Shown here: positions 51,676-61,224 of the stretch, piece after piece
Position numbering within the stretch: position 1 is the stretch's first letter
Layout: every line of letters begins with the position of its first letter
Assembly: GCA_040901795.1 (NCBI GenBank)
Contig: JBBDYH010000121.1
Coordinates: 21,412-85,411, forward strand
Length of the DNA: 64,000 nt
Source of the DNA: JBBDYH01 sp040901795
GTDB lineage: Bacteria > Planctomycetota > Planctomycetia > Pirellulales > JALHPA01
Direction of reading: 5' to 3'
The notes under the pieces: model-generated
What the model saw: only the letters and a program-made list of their open reading frames with translations
Databases searched by the model: none
Told to the model about the DNA's origin: nothing
Position numbers and translations under genes: made by a program

Positions 51676-54195
51676 TCAATCCAAGTATACAAACTCGTTC
51701 AAATTCAGGACAAACAAACAGAAATACTTAAGCGCTGCCTCATCGCTGACGCCGTGGTCTTTCTCGAGCGACTCCATCAATTTTAACCCCCGCGCAACCT
51801 CGTGCTCGTGCGGCTGACGGAGCACCGCGAGCCGCAGGCCGCACGTCACTTGGGCGCGGCGATCGTCGCCCGCTTCGTGCCGCAGCCGTGTGGCAAACGC
51901 CTCTGCCTGGTCGTGCAGGAACTTGCCATTGAGCATTCCCAGCGCCTGCGCCGGCTGCACCGTGGCGAAACGCCCCGCACAGCTCGAGTCCGTCTCCGGG
52001 AAATCAAAGTCAGCCAGGATCGGCGTGATCAGCGACCGCTTAACGTGAATGTAAACGCTGCGCCGTGCCTGCTCCTCCTTGCTCGACCTACCCCACCCTG
52101 CGCCCGGCATCGATTGGCCGGCCAAGACCTCGGCCGAGATCTCTGGGTAAATGCTGGGGCCGTACATCTTGGTGTTGAGCTGACCGGTGACCTCATGGAT
52201 CGAGTCCCGCACCTCTTCGGCGCTGAGCCGGCGCATGTCGAACCGCCAGAAAAGATCGTTGGTCGGGTCTCTGGCCAGCCCGTCGGCGTTGCCGGCGGAC
52301 GACATGCGGTAAGCGCTCGACAACATGATCAGGCGGTGCAGCGGTTTGAGCCGCCAGCCGCCGCGGACAAGCTCGGCGGCCAGCCAGTCGAGCAGCTCGG
52401 GGTGCGTCGGCCGGTCGCCGATCTGGCCGAAGTTGTTCGTCGATCGCACGATCCCGCGGCCGAAGTGAAACTGCCAAACGCGGTTCGCCATCACACGCGC
52501 CGTCAGCATATTGTCAGGCGAGGCGATCCAGTTGGCCAGCGCCAACCGGCGGCCCGACGACTTTGCACCCGGCGGGCGCTCGGGAATCGGTGGATCCTTG
52601 CTGGTGAAAATCTCCGGTACGCCCGGCTCGACCTTCTTGCCGGGCACGTGCGGGTTGCCGCGCTGGAGGATGAACGTCTCCGGCGCCTGGGACATGCACT
52701 TAACGGAGAGCGCCATCTCGCGCGGCGGCAGTTTTTTACGGCGCAGCTCGCGGGCGTGCGACCGCAGCTCGGTGTAGCGCTGCCAGTCCTTGTCGCTGAG
52801 ATGCTCTTTGAGCTTGTCGCGGAGGACGGCCGCGCGCTGGTCCCCTTCGGTCTTGCGTTGATCCTCCGCGGGCATTTTTGCGATGCCGCGCTGTTCGATC
52901 TCGTGTTGTTGTTCGCGGACTTGCTTGCGTTCGTCCTCGAGTGCTTCATACTGTGCGGCGATTTCCGGACGGCCGAGGTCGGTCTGGTTCCAGGTGAGCT
53001 GGTCGGGTCGCGTACCGAACGGATAGACCTCGTGAAAGTACGCCAACAGCCGGTAGTAGTCGGCCTGCGGGATCGGGTCGAGCTTATGGTCGTGGCAGCG
53101 GGCGCAGTTGACCGTCAGCCCAAGAAAAACCTGGCTCGTGGTCGCGACGATGTCGTCGAGCTCGTCGAAGCGGGCCTGCATCATGTCGGCTGGCTCGTCG
53201 TCCCATAGGCCGAGTCGATAGAAACCCGTCGCGATGATTGAGTCGGTCGTTACGTCAGGCAGCTCATCGCCGGCAAGCTGCTCGCGCACGAACTGATCGT
53301 ACGGCTTGTCGTCGTTGAACGAACGGATGACATAGTCGCGATACCGCCAGGCATTCTGCTTGGGCCCATCCCGCTCAAAGCTGTTCGTCTCCGCATAGCG
53401 AACCAAGTCGAGCCAATGCCGCCCCCAGCGCTCGCCGTAGTGAGGCGAAGCTAGCAATCGATCGACGAGCTTTTCGTAGGCATCGGGCCAAGAATCCGCG
53501 ACGAACCGATCGACCTCTTCGGGCGTCGGCGGCAGTCCCGTCAGGTCGTGATACGCGCGGCGAATGAGCGCGACTTTATCGGCGGGCGGAGCGGGTGAAA
53601 GGCCGTTGTCCTCCAACCGCTGGAGGACAAACGCATCGATCGGGTTGTTGACCCAATCTTGATTCTTAACGGCCGGAGGCGATCGCGATTGCGGGGGGCG
53701 GAAGGCCCAATGCGATTGCCACTCGGCGCCTTCGACGATCCAGCGGCGAATCAGTTCGGCTTGATCCTTCTCGAGCGGCTTGCCCTTGGGCGGCATGCGG
53801 TAATCGGCGTCCTCGCTCGCAATCCGTTCCAGAATTGCGCTGGCTTCCGTGTTGCCCGGCACGATCGCCCGCTCGCCGGAGTCCAACTCGGCCAAGGCCC
53901 GGTCGCGCTTGTGAAGTTGCAGCCCTCCTTCAAAAGCGTCCGGCCCGTGGCAAGCGAAACACCGTTTGGCGAAGATCGGCTGGATATCACGACCGAAGTC
54001 GATTTTGCTGGCGGCCGTGGGCTTCGACGTCCCAGCCTGATCAACCGCGGCGGGCTTTGCGCTTTGTGTCTCGTCGGCCGACAAACGAAGCCCCAAGCCC
54101 AATATAACGGCGACGACCGCGAATGCGGCGCCGCACGGCCGACAGCCGCCAGACGACGCTCGTTGCCAAACAGCCTTCTGATACAACAACTTCAT
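51676..54195 (-). CDS. PSD1 / DUF1549-DUF1553 planctomycete cytochrome-like protein
   Basis: This 839-residue exported protein has a hydrophobic signal (AAFAVVAVILGLGLRLSADE). It has a planctomycete cytochrome C domain with CFACH at 79-83 and RMPPKGKPLEKDQAELIRRWI. DUF1549 follows with NPIDAFVLQRLEDNGLSPAP, RRAYHDLTGLPPTPEEV and CARCHDHKLDPI (about 363-374). A coiled linker precedes DUF1553 with RRLALANWIASPDNMLTARVMANRVWQFHFGRGIV and RLSAEEVRDSIHEVTGQL. The role is unknown, probably electron transfer or envelope assembly, always with DUF1501 partners. Confidence 0.95.
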   Translation of the reverse strand: MKLLYQKAVWQRASSGGCRPCGAAFAVVAVILGLGLRLSADETQSAKPAAVDQAGTSKPTAASKIDFGRDIQPIFAKRCFACHGPDAFEGGLQLHKRDRALAELDSGERAIVPGNTEASAILERIASEDADYRMPPKGKPLEKDQAELIRRWIVEGAEWQSHWAFRPPQSRSPPAVKNQDWVNNPIDAFVLQRLEDNGLSPAPPADKVALIRRAYHDLTGLPPTPEEVDRFVADSWPDAYEKLVDRLLASPHYGERWGRHWLDLVRYAETNSFERDGPKQNAWRYRDYVIRSFNDDKPYDQFVREQLAGDELPDVTTDSIIATGFYRLGLWDDEPADMMQARFDELDDIVATTSQVFLGLTVNCARCHDHKLDPIPQADYYRLLAYFHEVYPFGTRPDQLTWNQTDLGRPEIAAQYEALEDERKQVREQQHEIEQRGIAKMPAEDQRKTEGDQRAAVLRDKLKEHLSDKDWQRYTELRSHARELRRKKLPPREMALSVKCMSQAPETFILQRGNPHVPGKKVEPGVPEIFTSKDPPIPERPPGAKSSGRRLALANWIASPDNMLTARVMANRVWQFHFGRGIVRSTNNFGQIGDRPTHPELLDWLAAELVRGGWRLKPLHRLIMLSSAYRMSSAGNADGLARDPTNDLFWRFDMRRLSAEEVRDSIHEVTGQLNTKMYGPSIYPEISAEVLAGQSMPGAGWGRSSKEEQARRSVYIHVKRSLITPILADFDFPETDSSCAGRFATVQPAQALGMLNGKFLHDQAEAFATRLRHEAGDDRRAQVTCGLRLAVLRQPHEHEVARGLKLMESLEKDHGVSDEAALKYFCLFVLNLNEFVYLD

Positions 54196-54232
54196 CCGAC
54201 GTCGTTCCCACGAAAAATTGAAGGCAGGAAAG

Positions 54233-54297
54233 GAACACTAATCGACACTAATCTTCACTAGTCTGATTAGTGTTGATTAGTGAAGATTAGTGTTCCC
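54233..54297. repeat. CACTAATC-type tandem repeat with inverted halves
   Basis: GGAACACTAATCGACACTAA on the left and the reverse orientation TGATTAGTGTTGATTAGTGA on the right share the units CACTAATC and TTCACTAATC. The whole can fold on itself. It lies between the PSD1 start and the sulfatase stop on the minus strand. Confidence 0.85.
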
Positions 54298-54328
54298 AAA
54301 AAAATTACCCGATTAGCCTCTATTGTCA

Positions 54329-55756
54329 TCAATCCCCCTTCTTCGGCAACGCCTTTCGCTTCACTTTCGAGAAATCAAACTCCAACGGCAGCGGTTTATC
54401 GGTGGTCAGCGGCTGTTGATCGCCATACCGCTCCTGCGATTCTTGCAACAGCATCACCAGCCGTTTCAGCGTCCGCTGATGCGCCGCCTCGGCCGCCAGA
54501 TCCTTCGTCTCATGCGGGTCCCCTTGCAGGTCGAAAAGCTGCGTCTTGTTGATGCGCGGAAAGACGAGCAGCTTCCAGCGGCCATCGGTCACGGCTCGCT
54601 GCACGGTCCTGTATGCGGTGAAGATCGAATCGCGATGCGTTGTGCCCTCACCTTTCAATACCGGAACCAGGCTCTTGCCCTCGCTCCCCTCAGGCGGCGT
54701 AATCCCGGCCAGCTCGCCAAGCGTCGGAAAGATATCCAGCAAGTAGCACAGCGCGTCGCTCTTTTCACCTCGCCTGATGCCGGGTCCTGCAAAGATGAGC
54801 GGCGCTCGCATTGAGTGCTCGTAAAGGTTTTGCTTGCCGAACAACCCGTGGCTGCCGATCGCCAGTCCATGATCGCCGGCAAAGACAACGATGGTTCGCT
54901 CGTACTGACCACTTTTTTCGAGCGCGTTGAGCAGCCGGCCCACCTGCGCATCAACGAACTCAATGGCACTGTAATAGTCCGCCAGATGCTGGCGGACAAC
55001 TTCGGGGGTCCGCGGCCAGGGCGCCAGCTCTTCGTCGCGCCCCGCCATTTGGCCGTTGTTGAATGGGTGCTGCGGCAAATAGTTAGGCGGCAACGGCGGC
55101 TTCGCAGCGTTGTGCCGCTCGTGATACTCCGGCGGCGCCAGGCGCGGATCGTGCGGCAGGTTGAGCGGTAAATACGCCAGAAACGGTTTGTCATCGGACT
55201 GTCGCTGGATGAATTCGACCGCACAATCCGTGAACAGCTCAACCGAGTGTTTGGTACTCAGCCGCTTGTTGAGGAGCTTGTCGTCCGGACCGAAGTCCTG
55301 CACTGGCAGTGCGTACGGCTGGCCCATGCCACCCAGGAACACTGCCTTACCCTGATCAAACGCGCGAACCAGCGACGGCGACTGGTTGTGCCACTTGCCG
55401 GTGATAAACGTGGTGTAGCCCGCCGCCGCAAACTGCTCCGGCCAGGTCGACTGACCTTCCATGTCCGGATTGATGCGAAAAAGTGTGCGACCCGTCAAAA
55501 GCATGGCCCGCGACGGCACGCAGACTGCTCCTTGCAAGGCGCCCATGCAATACGCACGCCGCATCGCGGTACCGTTCGCAACCAGCCGATCGAGGTTCGG
55601 CGTGCGTAGATGCTCGTTGCCAAGCGCCGCAATCGTATCCGCGCGTTGGTCGTCGCTAAAGATAAACAGCACGTTCGGCCGCTCGGCTGCACGCGCGGCG
55701 ACTACGTTTAGAAACACCGCCAACACAGCAAGCGCGGCAATGGTAAAGCGTTTCAT
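54329..55756 (-). CDS. secreted arylsulfatase-type sulfatase
   Basis: This 475-residue sulfatase has a signal peptide (FTIAALAVLAVFLNVVAARAAE). VLFIFSDDQRADTI binds metal, and the maturation motif CVPSRAMLLTG places the formylglycine at Cys79. FITGKWHNQSP, YLPLNLPHDPRLAPPEY and VFAGDHGLAIGSHGLFGKQNLYEHSMRAPLIFAGPG are active-site blocks. It resembles choline-sulfatase or heparan-sulfatase-like S1 enzymes, but specificity cannot be read. A heptamer array separates it from PPK2. Confidence 0.94.
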   Translation of the reverse strand: MKRFTIAALAVLAVFLNVVAARAAERPNVLFIFSDDQRADTIAALGNEHLRTPNLDRLVANGTAMRRAYCMGALQGAVCVPSRAMLLTGRTLFRINPDMEGQSTWPEQFAAAGYTTFITGKWHNQSPSLVRAFDQGKAVFLGGMGQPYALPVQDFGPDDKLLNKRLSTKHSVELFTDCAVEFIQRQSDDKPFLAYLPLNLPHDPRLAPPEYHERHNAAKPPLPPNYLPQHPFNNGQMAGRDEELAPWPRTPEVVRQHLADYYSAIEFVDAQVGRLLNALEKSGQYERTIVVFAGDHGLAIGSHGLFGKQNLYEHSMRAPLIFAGPGIRRGEKSDALCYLLDIFPTLGELAGITPPEGSEGKSLVPVLKGEGTTHRDSIFTAYRTVQRAVTDGRWKLLVFPRINKTQLFDLQGDPHETKDLAAEAAHQRTLKRLVMLLQESQERYGDQQPLTTDKPLPLEFDFSKVKRKALPKKGD

Positions 55757-55767
55757 CTTTCCGACTC

Positions 55768-55798
55768 CCTGAACCCTGAACCCTGAACCCCGAACCCT
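55768..55798. repeat. TGAACCC heptamer array between sulfatase and PPK2
   Basis: CTGAACCCTGAACCCTGAAC and onward forms four heptamers, the last degenerate (CGAACCC). On the minus strand it begins a few bases after the TAG stop of the PPK2 gene and runs to the sulfatase start. Confidence 0.8.
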
Positions 55799-55801
55799 TC
55801 C

Positions 55802-56722
55802 CTACGCCTCGTTCTCCAGCATTCGCCGCGCTGCCGCCATCTCCGCGCGTTGGTCACGATCGATCTTCGGATACTCCAGATTCAACGACTTGATCGTCGC
55901 GGTGATAATGTTCGCCACCAGCGCCCGGCTCACCCACTTGTGATCGGCCGGAATGATGTACCACGGCGCCCACTTGGTGCTGGTAGCGCCGATCGCGTCC
56001 TCGAACGCGCGCATGTAGTTATCCCAATGCGCGCGCTCGGCAACGTCCTGGGCGGAGAATTTCCAGTGCTTTTCGGGTTCCTCCAGCCGCGCGAGGAACC
56101 GCTGGCGCTGCTCTTCTTTCGAGACGTGCAGGAAGAACTTGAGGATCGCCGTGCCATTGCGCGTGAGGTGCCGCTCGAAGCAATTGATGTCGTCGTAGCG
56201 CGAGTGCCAGAACTCGTCGCCCAATTCCTGCTCCGGCAGCCGCTGCGCCGCCAGAAACTCCGGATGGACCCGCACCACGAGCACTTCCTCGTAATAGGAT
56301 CGGTTGAAGATGCCGATCCGGCCCCGCTCAGGCGCCGCCTTCCAACAGCGCCAGAGGAAGTTATGGTCCAGCTCCTCCGCCGAAGGCCGCTTGAAGCTGA
56401 AAACCTGGCAGCCCTGCGGGTTGACGCCCGACATGACATGCTTGATCGTGCCGTCTTTCCCGGCGGCGTCCATCGCTTGCAGGATGATCAACAGCGACCA
56501 CGTGTCGGCGGCGTAAAGCAGCTTTTGGGCCTCGGCCAGTGCGTCGACTTGCTGGTCAAGCAAGTCTTCGGCGACCTCCTTGCGCTGCTTCTTGGGAACG
56601 TCCTCGTCACCCGCCCACGCCGGGTCGTAATCGGCCAGTCGAATCTTCTTGCCGTCCGGAGCGCGAAACTGATATAAAAGCTCGCTCGACCGTCCCAACA
56701 ATTCTTCAATGGTGCGCTTCAC
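55802..56722 (-). CDS. ppk2: polyphosphate kinase 2 (polyphosphate:nucleotide phosphotransferase)
   Basis: This 306-residue P-loop kinase uses polyphosphate to phosphorylate nucleotides. Walker A is QAMDAAGKDGT at 82-92 with Lys89. GVNPQGCQVFSFKRPSAEELDHNFLWR is the family's linker, and Walker B is GIFNRSYYEEVLVVRVHPE. The lid is FFLHVSKEEQRQRFLARLEEPEKHWKFSAQDV. The pattern is that of the short single-domain class, which tends to regenerate nucleoside di- or triphosphates. It starts with GTG at 56722, preceded by GGAAAG. Confidence 0.94.
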   Translation of the reverse strand: MKRTIEELLGRSSELLYQFRAPDGKKIRLADYDPAWAGDEDVPKKQRKEVAEDLLDQQVDALAEAQKLLYAADTWSLLIILQAMDAAGKDGTIKHVMSGVNPQGCQVFSFKRPSAEELDHNFLWRCWKAAPERGRIGIFNRSYYEEVLVVRVHPEFLAAQRLPEQELGDEFWHSRYDDINCFERHLTRNGTAILKFFLHVSKEEQRQRFLARLEEPEKHWKFSAQDVAERAHWDNYMRAFEDAIGATSTKWAPWYIIPADHKWVSRALVANIITATIKSLNLEYPKIDRDQRAEMAAARRMLENEA

Positions 56723-56749
56723 AAGCTTTCCTCAATCCATGGGGAGCAA

Positions 56750-56842
56750 ACAAAGCCCCGGAGGGGCGACATTCTGTAGCCGGGGGCGCAAGCCCCCGGA
56801 GCTCATCCATCAGAAGCCACAAAGCCCCGGAGGGGCGACATT
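56750..56842. repeat. GCCCCGGAGGGGCGACATT repeat, two copies around a third palindrome
   Basis: A 24-base block starting ACAAAGCCCCGGAGGGGCGA occurs at 56750-56773 and 56819-56842, exactly. Between them a palindrome CCGGGGGCGCAAGCCCCCGG stands at 56780-56799. Each block contains its own GCCCC-GGGGC hairpin. It lies between PPK2 and the APH-kinase gene on the minus strand. Confidence 0.9.
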
Positions 56843-56852
56843 GTTGTCCGCA

Positions 56853-58412
56853 TCAAAGCCTAACAATTTCGCTCAAGCGTCGCTTCGCCGGGCCAACATC
56901 TCCGCCGTGTACCGTAATTACGAAATCGCACTCATCGCCCCGCAGCGACTCGCGCTCGGCAAGCTGCTTTTCTAGTACGGCGATCGTCGCTTCCGAAGCG
57001 TCGCGGCCTCCCTGCTGCCGCTCTTCGATCCTTTGTCGCAGTGTAGCAGGATCGGCGTCGAACACCAGAATAACGAAGGTCACGTTCCGCCGCTCGGTGA
57101 GTCGTCGAAACGCATCGCGATGCCCGCGGCGCAGAAACGTCGCATCCACGATGATCGAATAACCGGCCGCCAATCCGATCTCAGCTTTGCGAAGCAGTTC
57201 ATCGTACACCGCCTGACGAGCAGCCTGGGTATAGCGATCCACAGGGTGCTGTGGCTTTTCGGTCCCGGTGCCAACGCCGTCGCGTCGCCCCCGCTCAACG
57301 TCCGAGCGCAGCCGAATCGTTCCCAGTTGCTCGAGCAATTCCTGCGTGACCGTGCTCTTTCCGGTTCCCGACAAGCCGTGTGTGATGATGAGCGTGGGCC
57401 GGCCGGGGCGCGAATACTGCTCGGCCAGCCCCAGATAGGTTCTCGCGCGCTCGGTAATTCGTCCCGGCGCCAACTCGTTGGCCGGACATTGCAGTGTCGC
57501 CACCACCGCCCGCACGACCGCGCGATAGGCCTGATAGAATCGCAGCACGTCAAGCGCTGCAAGATCTCCGGTGAGTTCGATGTACGCATTCAGTAGCCGG
57601 TTGGCGAACTGTGAATACCCCCGGTCGCTGAGATCCATCGTGACGAACGCCACGTCGCTAGCGCAATCGATCCAGCGGAGGTCTTCGCGAAACTCCAGGC
57701 AATCGAACGGGACTGGCTCCCCCTCGAGGATCGCAATGTTTTCCGAGTGCAGATCGCCGTGGCACTCGCGCACCCAGCCGTCGGCTTTTCGCGTTTCGAA
57801 AGCCGGCGTCAGGCGCTCGCATTCTCCCTCCATCCACAGCCTGAGCGCGGACACAAGCTCCGCATCGGGCCCGCCGCGCGTTTGATCGACGGCTGTGTTC
57901 AGCACATCGCGGACGTGTTTGGCGATCGTGGTCGGATTGCCGAACGGAGTATCCGATGCGGCGACCGCCGCGCACCGATGGCTCACCGCGACCAGAGCGG
58001 CAAGGCGGTCGCAATCGGCCGGCTGGAATTGCCCCCCGGCCAGAACGCGGTCGAGCCGCGCAGCGGACGGAAACTGCACCATCTTCACGGCGTACTCGAC
58101 CGGCACGCCCGTTTCGTCGGCCTTTCCAAACACCGGCTGCAAGGGTGAGCCTGAGATTGCAACAACGTCCAAGTAAATCTGCGGCGCGAACCGTCGGTTC
58201 AGTCGCAGTTCGTCGCGGCAAGCTTCGCGGCGGCGCTCAAGCGTCGAAAAGTCCACAAAATCCAGCCGCACCGGTTTCTTGATCTTATACGCGAACTGGC
58301 CGGTCAAGAGCACCCAGGATAGGTGCGTCTCGACAAGTTCTACCGCTGCCACAACGTGCGGATAGGCGGCTGGGTCTTGCAGGGCGCGAATAAGCGGCGG
58401 TTGATCGGCCAT
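56853..58412 (-). CDS. bifunctional APH-like phosphotransferase / AAA_33-type kinase
   Basis: This is a 519-residue fusion. The N-terminal aminoglycoside-phosphotransferase-like kinase domain has LTGQFAYKIKKPV and the catalytic loop CHGDLHSENI at 217-226, with the metal site in PFDCLEFREDLRWIDCASDVAFVTMDL. From 340 a P-loop domain follows: LIITHGLSGTGKST (Walker A 346-354), IVDATFLRRGHRDAF and FVILVFDADPATLRQR. This pairing is a known family, usually annotated as AAA ATPase; its substrate is not established. The start was set at ATG 58412. Confidence 0.9.
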   Translation of the reverse strand: MADQPPLIRALQDPAAYPHVVAAVELVETHLSWVLLTGQFAYKIKKPVRLDFVDFSTLERRREACRDELRLNRRFAPQIYLDVVAISGSPLQPVFGKADETGVPVEYAVKMVQFPSAARLDRVLAGGQFQPADCDRLAALVAVSHRCAAVAASDTPFGNPTTIAKHVRDVLNTAVDQTRGGPDAELVSALRLWMEGECERLTPAFETRKADGWVRECHGDLHSENIAILEGEPVPFDCLEFREDLRWIDCASDVAFVTMDLSDRGYSQFANRLLNAYIELTGDLAALDVLRFYQAYRAVVRAVVATLQCPANELAPGRITERARTYLGLAEQYSRPGRPTLIITHGLSGTGKSTVTQELLEQLGTIRLRSDVERGRRDGVGTGTEKPQHPVDRYTQAARQAVYDELLRKAEIGLAAGYSIIVDATFLRRGHRDAFRRLTERRNVTFVILVFDADPATLRQRIEERQQGGRDASEATIAVLEKQLAERESLRGDECDFVITVHGGDVGPAKRRLSEIVRL

Positions 58413-58674
58413 GGCGTTGCTTTTTGTAATCGCCGGTGGGCGGCCAGTTGCGTGCAATGTGCGGTAAACGCCGTTTCTGCGGCTGTAAATACGGGATCGT
58501 CATTGAATGACGCCAGTTGTTCCGTCCGCGCCATCGACAAGCGGGCGGGTGGAATTAAGGTCGAATCTAAGCACTCTTCGCCAGCAGCTTTTCGTTGCCA
58601 AACCGGATTGGACTCCTTTCTTTCTCAGCTTCGTGCCGCACTCCCAGACCAACGCCGCCACTCGCTCGCCCGCC

Positions 58675-60174
58675 ATGGATACCCTGGCCGAGAGCGTAAT
58701 CATCCTGCTTGTGCTGCAGGTCGTCCAGCGCGTCATAGGGTTCGGGCGTGGAATCCTCTTCTGTCGCTGGTTGGAGCCGGAGGAGCTCGGCCAGTGGGAA
58801 ATGGCATTCAGTTTTTTGATGTTGGCCGGCCCGATGGCGGTCTTCAGTTTACATTCCGCCTTTGGCCGATATGTGGAACATTATCGCGTCCGCGGTCAAT
58901 TGCGGCCGTTTTTGCACCGCGTGACCTGCGTGACGTTTCTGCTGGCGGCGGTCGCTGTGCTCGCGATCCTCGCGTGGCTGCCGATGTTTTCGCGATTGAT
59001 TTTCGGTTCGGAAGATCGCTGCGGCCTGACCGCCCTACTCGCCGTGGCACTAGCGACCGTGATTGCGCAAAACTTCCTCTTGGATCTATTCTGTGGGCTT
59101 CGGCTGCAACGATCCGCGTCGGGCGTGCAGGCCGTGGGGACCGTAGCTTTTGCCGTCTTCGGGATCGGGCTTTTGATGGCCTGGCAGACGACGGCCGAAA
59201 GCCTGGTGGTCGCCTATGCTGCCGCATGTGTCGTGAGCATGATCGTGGCCGTGCCGTGGCTGTTGCGAGCCTGGCAAACGGCGGACGAGGCCACGGAGCG
59301 GCCTCCGGCCAGAGCGTTCTGGTCGCGCATCTTACCGTTTGCTTTGTGGATCTGGGCCGCCAACTGGCTGGCCGGCGCGTTCGCCCTGGTCGACCGCGTC
59401 ATGATCGTTCACTGTAGCGGACTGGAGCCGACCGCCGCATTGGCTCAGGTGGGCCAGTATCACAGCTCGCGCTTGGCGCCGTTGTTGTTTGTGACGTTTG
59501 CCGGGCTGCTCAGCGGTGTCTTGATGCCGCATTTGAGCCACGACTGGGAAAACGGTCGAAGGTCGCGCGTTGCCGAGCGACTGAATTTGTCGCTCAAGAT
59601 GTTGGGCCTGGGGTTGTTGATCGCGGGCGCTCTGATTTTGGCGGCGGCCCCCTTCGTGTTTGACGTGCTGTTCCAGGGAAAATTCTCAGGCGGGTTGGCA
59701 GTGTTGCCTTGGACCATGACTTATTGCACCTGGGCCGGTCTGGCGTTTGTCGCGCGAACTTACCTCCACTGTGCCGAAAAGGCATCGCTCGCCAGCGCCG
59801 CGTATGTTATCGGGCTGACACTCAACTGTGGGCTCAACTTCATCTTGTTGCCGCGTTTCGGTCTGGCGGGCGCAGTGTGGGCCACGGCGGCCGGCAACTT
59901 GGCCGTGTTAGCGTTAGTTGTCCTGTTCGCGGGGTGGTTAGGAATGCGAATCGAAGCGAGCACTCTCCTCGTGTGCGCCCTGCCGGTGAGTTTTGCCCTG
60001 GGAGCATCGAGTGCTCTCGTCGTGGCGGCCTTCGCCGTGCTGTCGGCCATTCGAACCCACTGGCTATTCAGCGCCGATCAACAACTCCAGCTCATCGCCG
60101 TCGTGGACCGATATGCCAATCGATTTCGGTCCACTTCGTCGTCGACTGCAACCACATCGGCCGGTCACGTGTAA
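58675..60174 (+). CDS. polysaccharide-type flippase (MATE/Wzx-like)
   Basis: This is a 499-residue polytopic membrane protein with about 12 transmembrane helices. It begins MDTLAESVIILLVLQVVQRVIGFGRGILF. GLRLQRSASGVQAVGTVAFAVFGIGLLMAW, FWSRILPFALWIWAANWLAGAFALVDRVMI and GLAFVARTYLHCAEKASLASAAYVIGLTLNCGLNFILLP follow. The topology is that of Wzx/MOP-superfamily flippases, which move lipid-linked glycans or related amphiphiles across the membrane. An upstream ATG at 58507 would add 56 non-hydrophobic residues with poor codon bias, so I chose 58675. It leads the operon of metabolic genes. Confidence 0.88.
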   Translation: MDTLAESVIILLVLQVVQRVIGFGRGILFCRWLEPEELGQWEMAFSFLMLAGPMAVFSLHSAFGRYVEHYRVRGQLRPFLHRVTCVTFLLAAVAVLAILAWLPMFSRLIFGSEDRCGLTALLAVALATVIAQNFLLDLFCGLRLQRSASGVQAVGTVAFAVFGIGLLMAWQTTAESLVVAYAAACVVSMIVAVPWLLRAWQTADEATERPPARAFWSRILPFALWIWAANWLAGAFALVDRVMIVHCSGLEPTAALAQVGQYHSSRLAPLLFVTFAGLLSGVLMPHLSHDWENGRRSRVAERLNLSLKMLGLGLLIAGALILAAAPFVFDVLFQGKFSGGLAVLPWTMTYCTWAGLAFVARTYLHCAEKASLASAAYVIGLTLNCGLNFILLPRFGLAGAVWATAAGNLAVLALVVLFAGWLGMRIEASTLLVCALPVSFALGASSALVVAAFAVLSAIRTHWLFSADQQLQLIAVVDRYANRFRSTSSSTATTSAGHV

Positions 60175-60230
60175 AGCGCGTTCATCACCAAGGGAACTAG
60201 ATTTCACCTTTTGATTTCACAAATCTCGCA

Positions 60231-61172
60231 ATGATTGACACCGTTGGCATCCTGTATCCCGGCGAGATGGGCGCGAGCCTTGCATCCGTGCTGCAAGAGA
60301 GCGGCTGCCGTACCGTAACCACGACGCTCGGCCGGAGTGAACGGACGCGCGAATATTGTCGTCAGACGAACATTCGCGTGCTCCCATCGTTAGCGAGCGT
60401 AATCGGCGAATCGCAAATGGTCATCTCCCTGGTTTCGCCCGCCGCGGCATGGGACGTGGCCCTCGAGTGTCGCCAATGGATGGAGCGGGGCAATGGGGCG
60501 CGATGGTTCGTCGACGCGAACTCCATTTCCCCGCTGACTGCCCAGCGGATTGCCGCGCTCTTCGAGTCACGCGGGATCGACTTCATCGATGCGTCGATTC
60601 ACGGCTTGGCGTCGCAATTGAAACAGCGAGCGACGCTCTTCCTCAGTGGACGTGCGGCCGAAGGTATTGCACCCCATTTTGCGGCGCTCTCGCGCGTTAG
60701 GGTGCTGCCCGGCGAAGCAGGCCAGGCATCGATGTTAAAAATGTTACTTGGCGGCATGTCGAAAGGCATTGTGGCTCTGTTTACCGAAATGGCGTTGGCC
60801 GGACATCGCGCCGGGTTGCTGGATGAGCTGCTGACCCAATCTTGTTCCTTCTATCCGGGCCTCATGGAGGCTCTGGAGCGTTTGCTGCCGACGTATCCGC
60901 GACATGCACTGCGGCGCACGGAGGAACTTGCCGAGCTAACAAACACACTCCTCGCACTGGGATTGCCGGCCGGCATGCTCGGCGAGGCGCGCAAGACTAT
61001 GACACACATCGCCGGCCTGGGGCTTCAGGAGCGGTACTCAGCGCGTGACGCGGAAAATTGGAGCGTGGATTCGGTCGTGCGGGCCATTTGTAACCACAGC
61101 GAGCCCTCGATCGATACCTGCGATACCGCGGCGTACGCGGAGGCACAGACGGTCGGTTCGTCGCCGGTGTAA
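60231..61172 (+). CDS. 3-hydroxyisobutyrate-dehydrogenase-like oxidoreductase with DUF1932 domain
   Basis: This 313-residue protein has the Rossmann start TVGILYPGEMGASLASVLQESG. SQMVISLVSPAAAWDVALECRQWM, WFVDANSISPLTAQRIAALFESRGIDFIDASIHGLASQ and GEAGQASMLKMLLGGMSKGIVALFTEMAL follow, with the conserved Lys of beta-hydroxyacid dehydrogenases. The C-terminal helical part fits DUF1932. It should interconvert a beta-hydroxy acid with its semialdehyde or decarboxylated product. The start codon lies 57 bases after the flippase gene. Substrate unknown. Confidence 0.85.
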   Translation: MIDTVGILYPGEMGASLASVLQESGCRTVTTTLGRSERTREYCRQTNIRVLPSLASVIGESQMVISLVSPAAAWDVALECRQWMERGNGARWFVDANSISPLTAQRIAALFESRGIDFIDASIHGLASQLKQRATLFLSGRAAEGIAPHFAALSRVRVLPGEAGQASMLKMLLGGMSKGIVALFTEMALAGHRAGLLDELLTQSCSFYPGLMEALERLLPTYPRHALRRTEELAELTNTLLALGLPAGMLGEARKTMTHIAGLGLQERYSARDAENWSVDSVVRAICNHSEPSIDTCDTAAYAEAQTVGSSPV

Positions 61173-61224
61173 CCGCGAGTTGTTTTACTGTCACGTCCGA
61201 ACGTCTTTTAGTTAGGAAGTGTTT

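Noticed and set aside
51802..53208. 468-codon plus-strand frame over PSD1
   Set aside because: Antisense shadow of a clear DUF1549/DUF1553 protein.
56709..56975. Small ORF with SPGGATF and KAPEGRH patterns
   Set aside because: Translation of the exact palindromic repeats at 56750 and 56819; not a protein.
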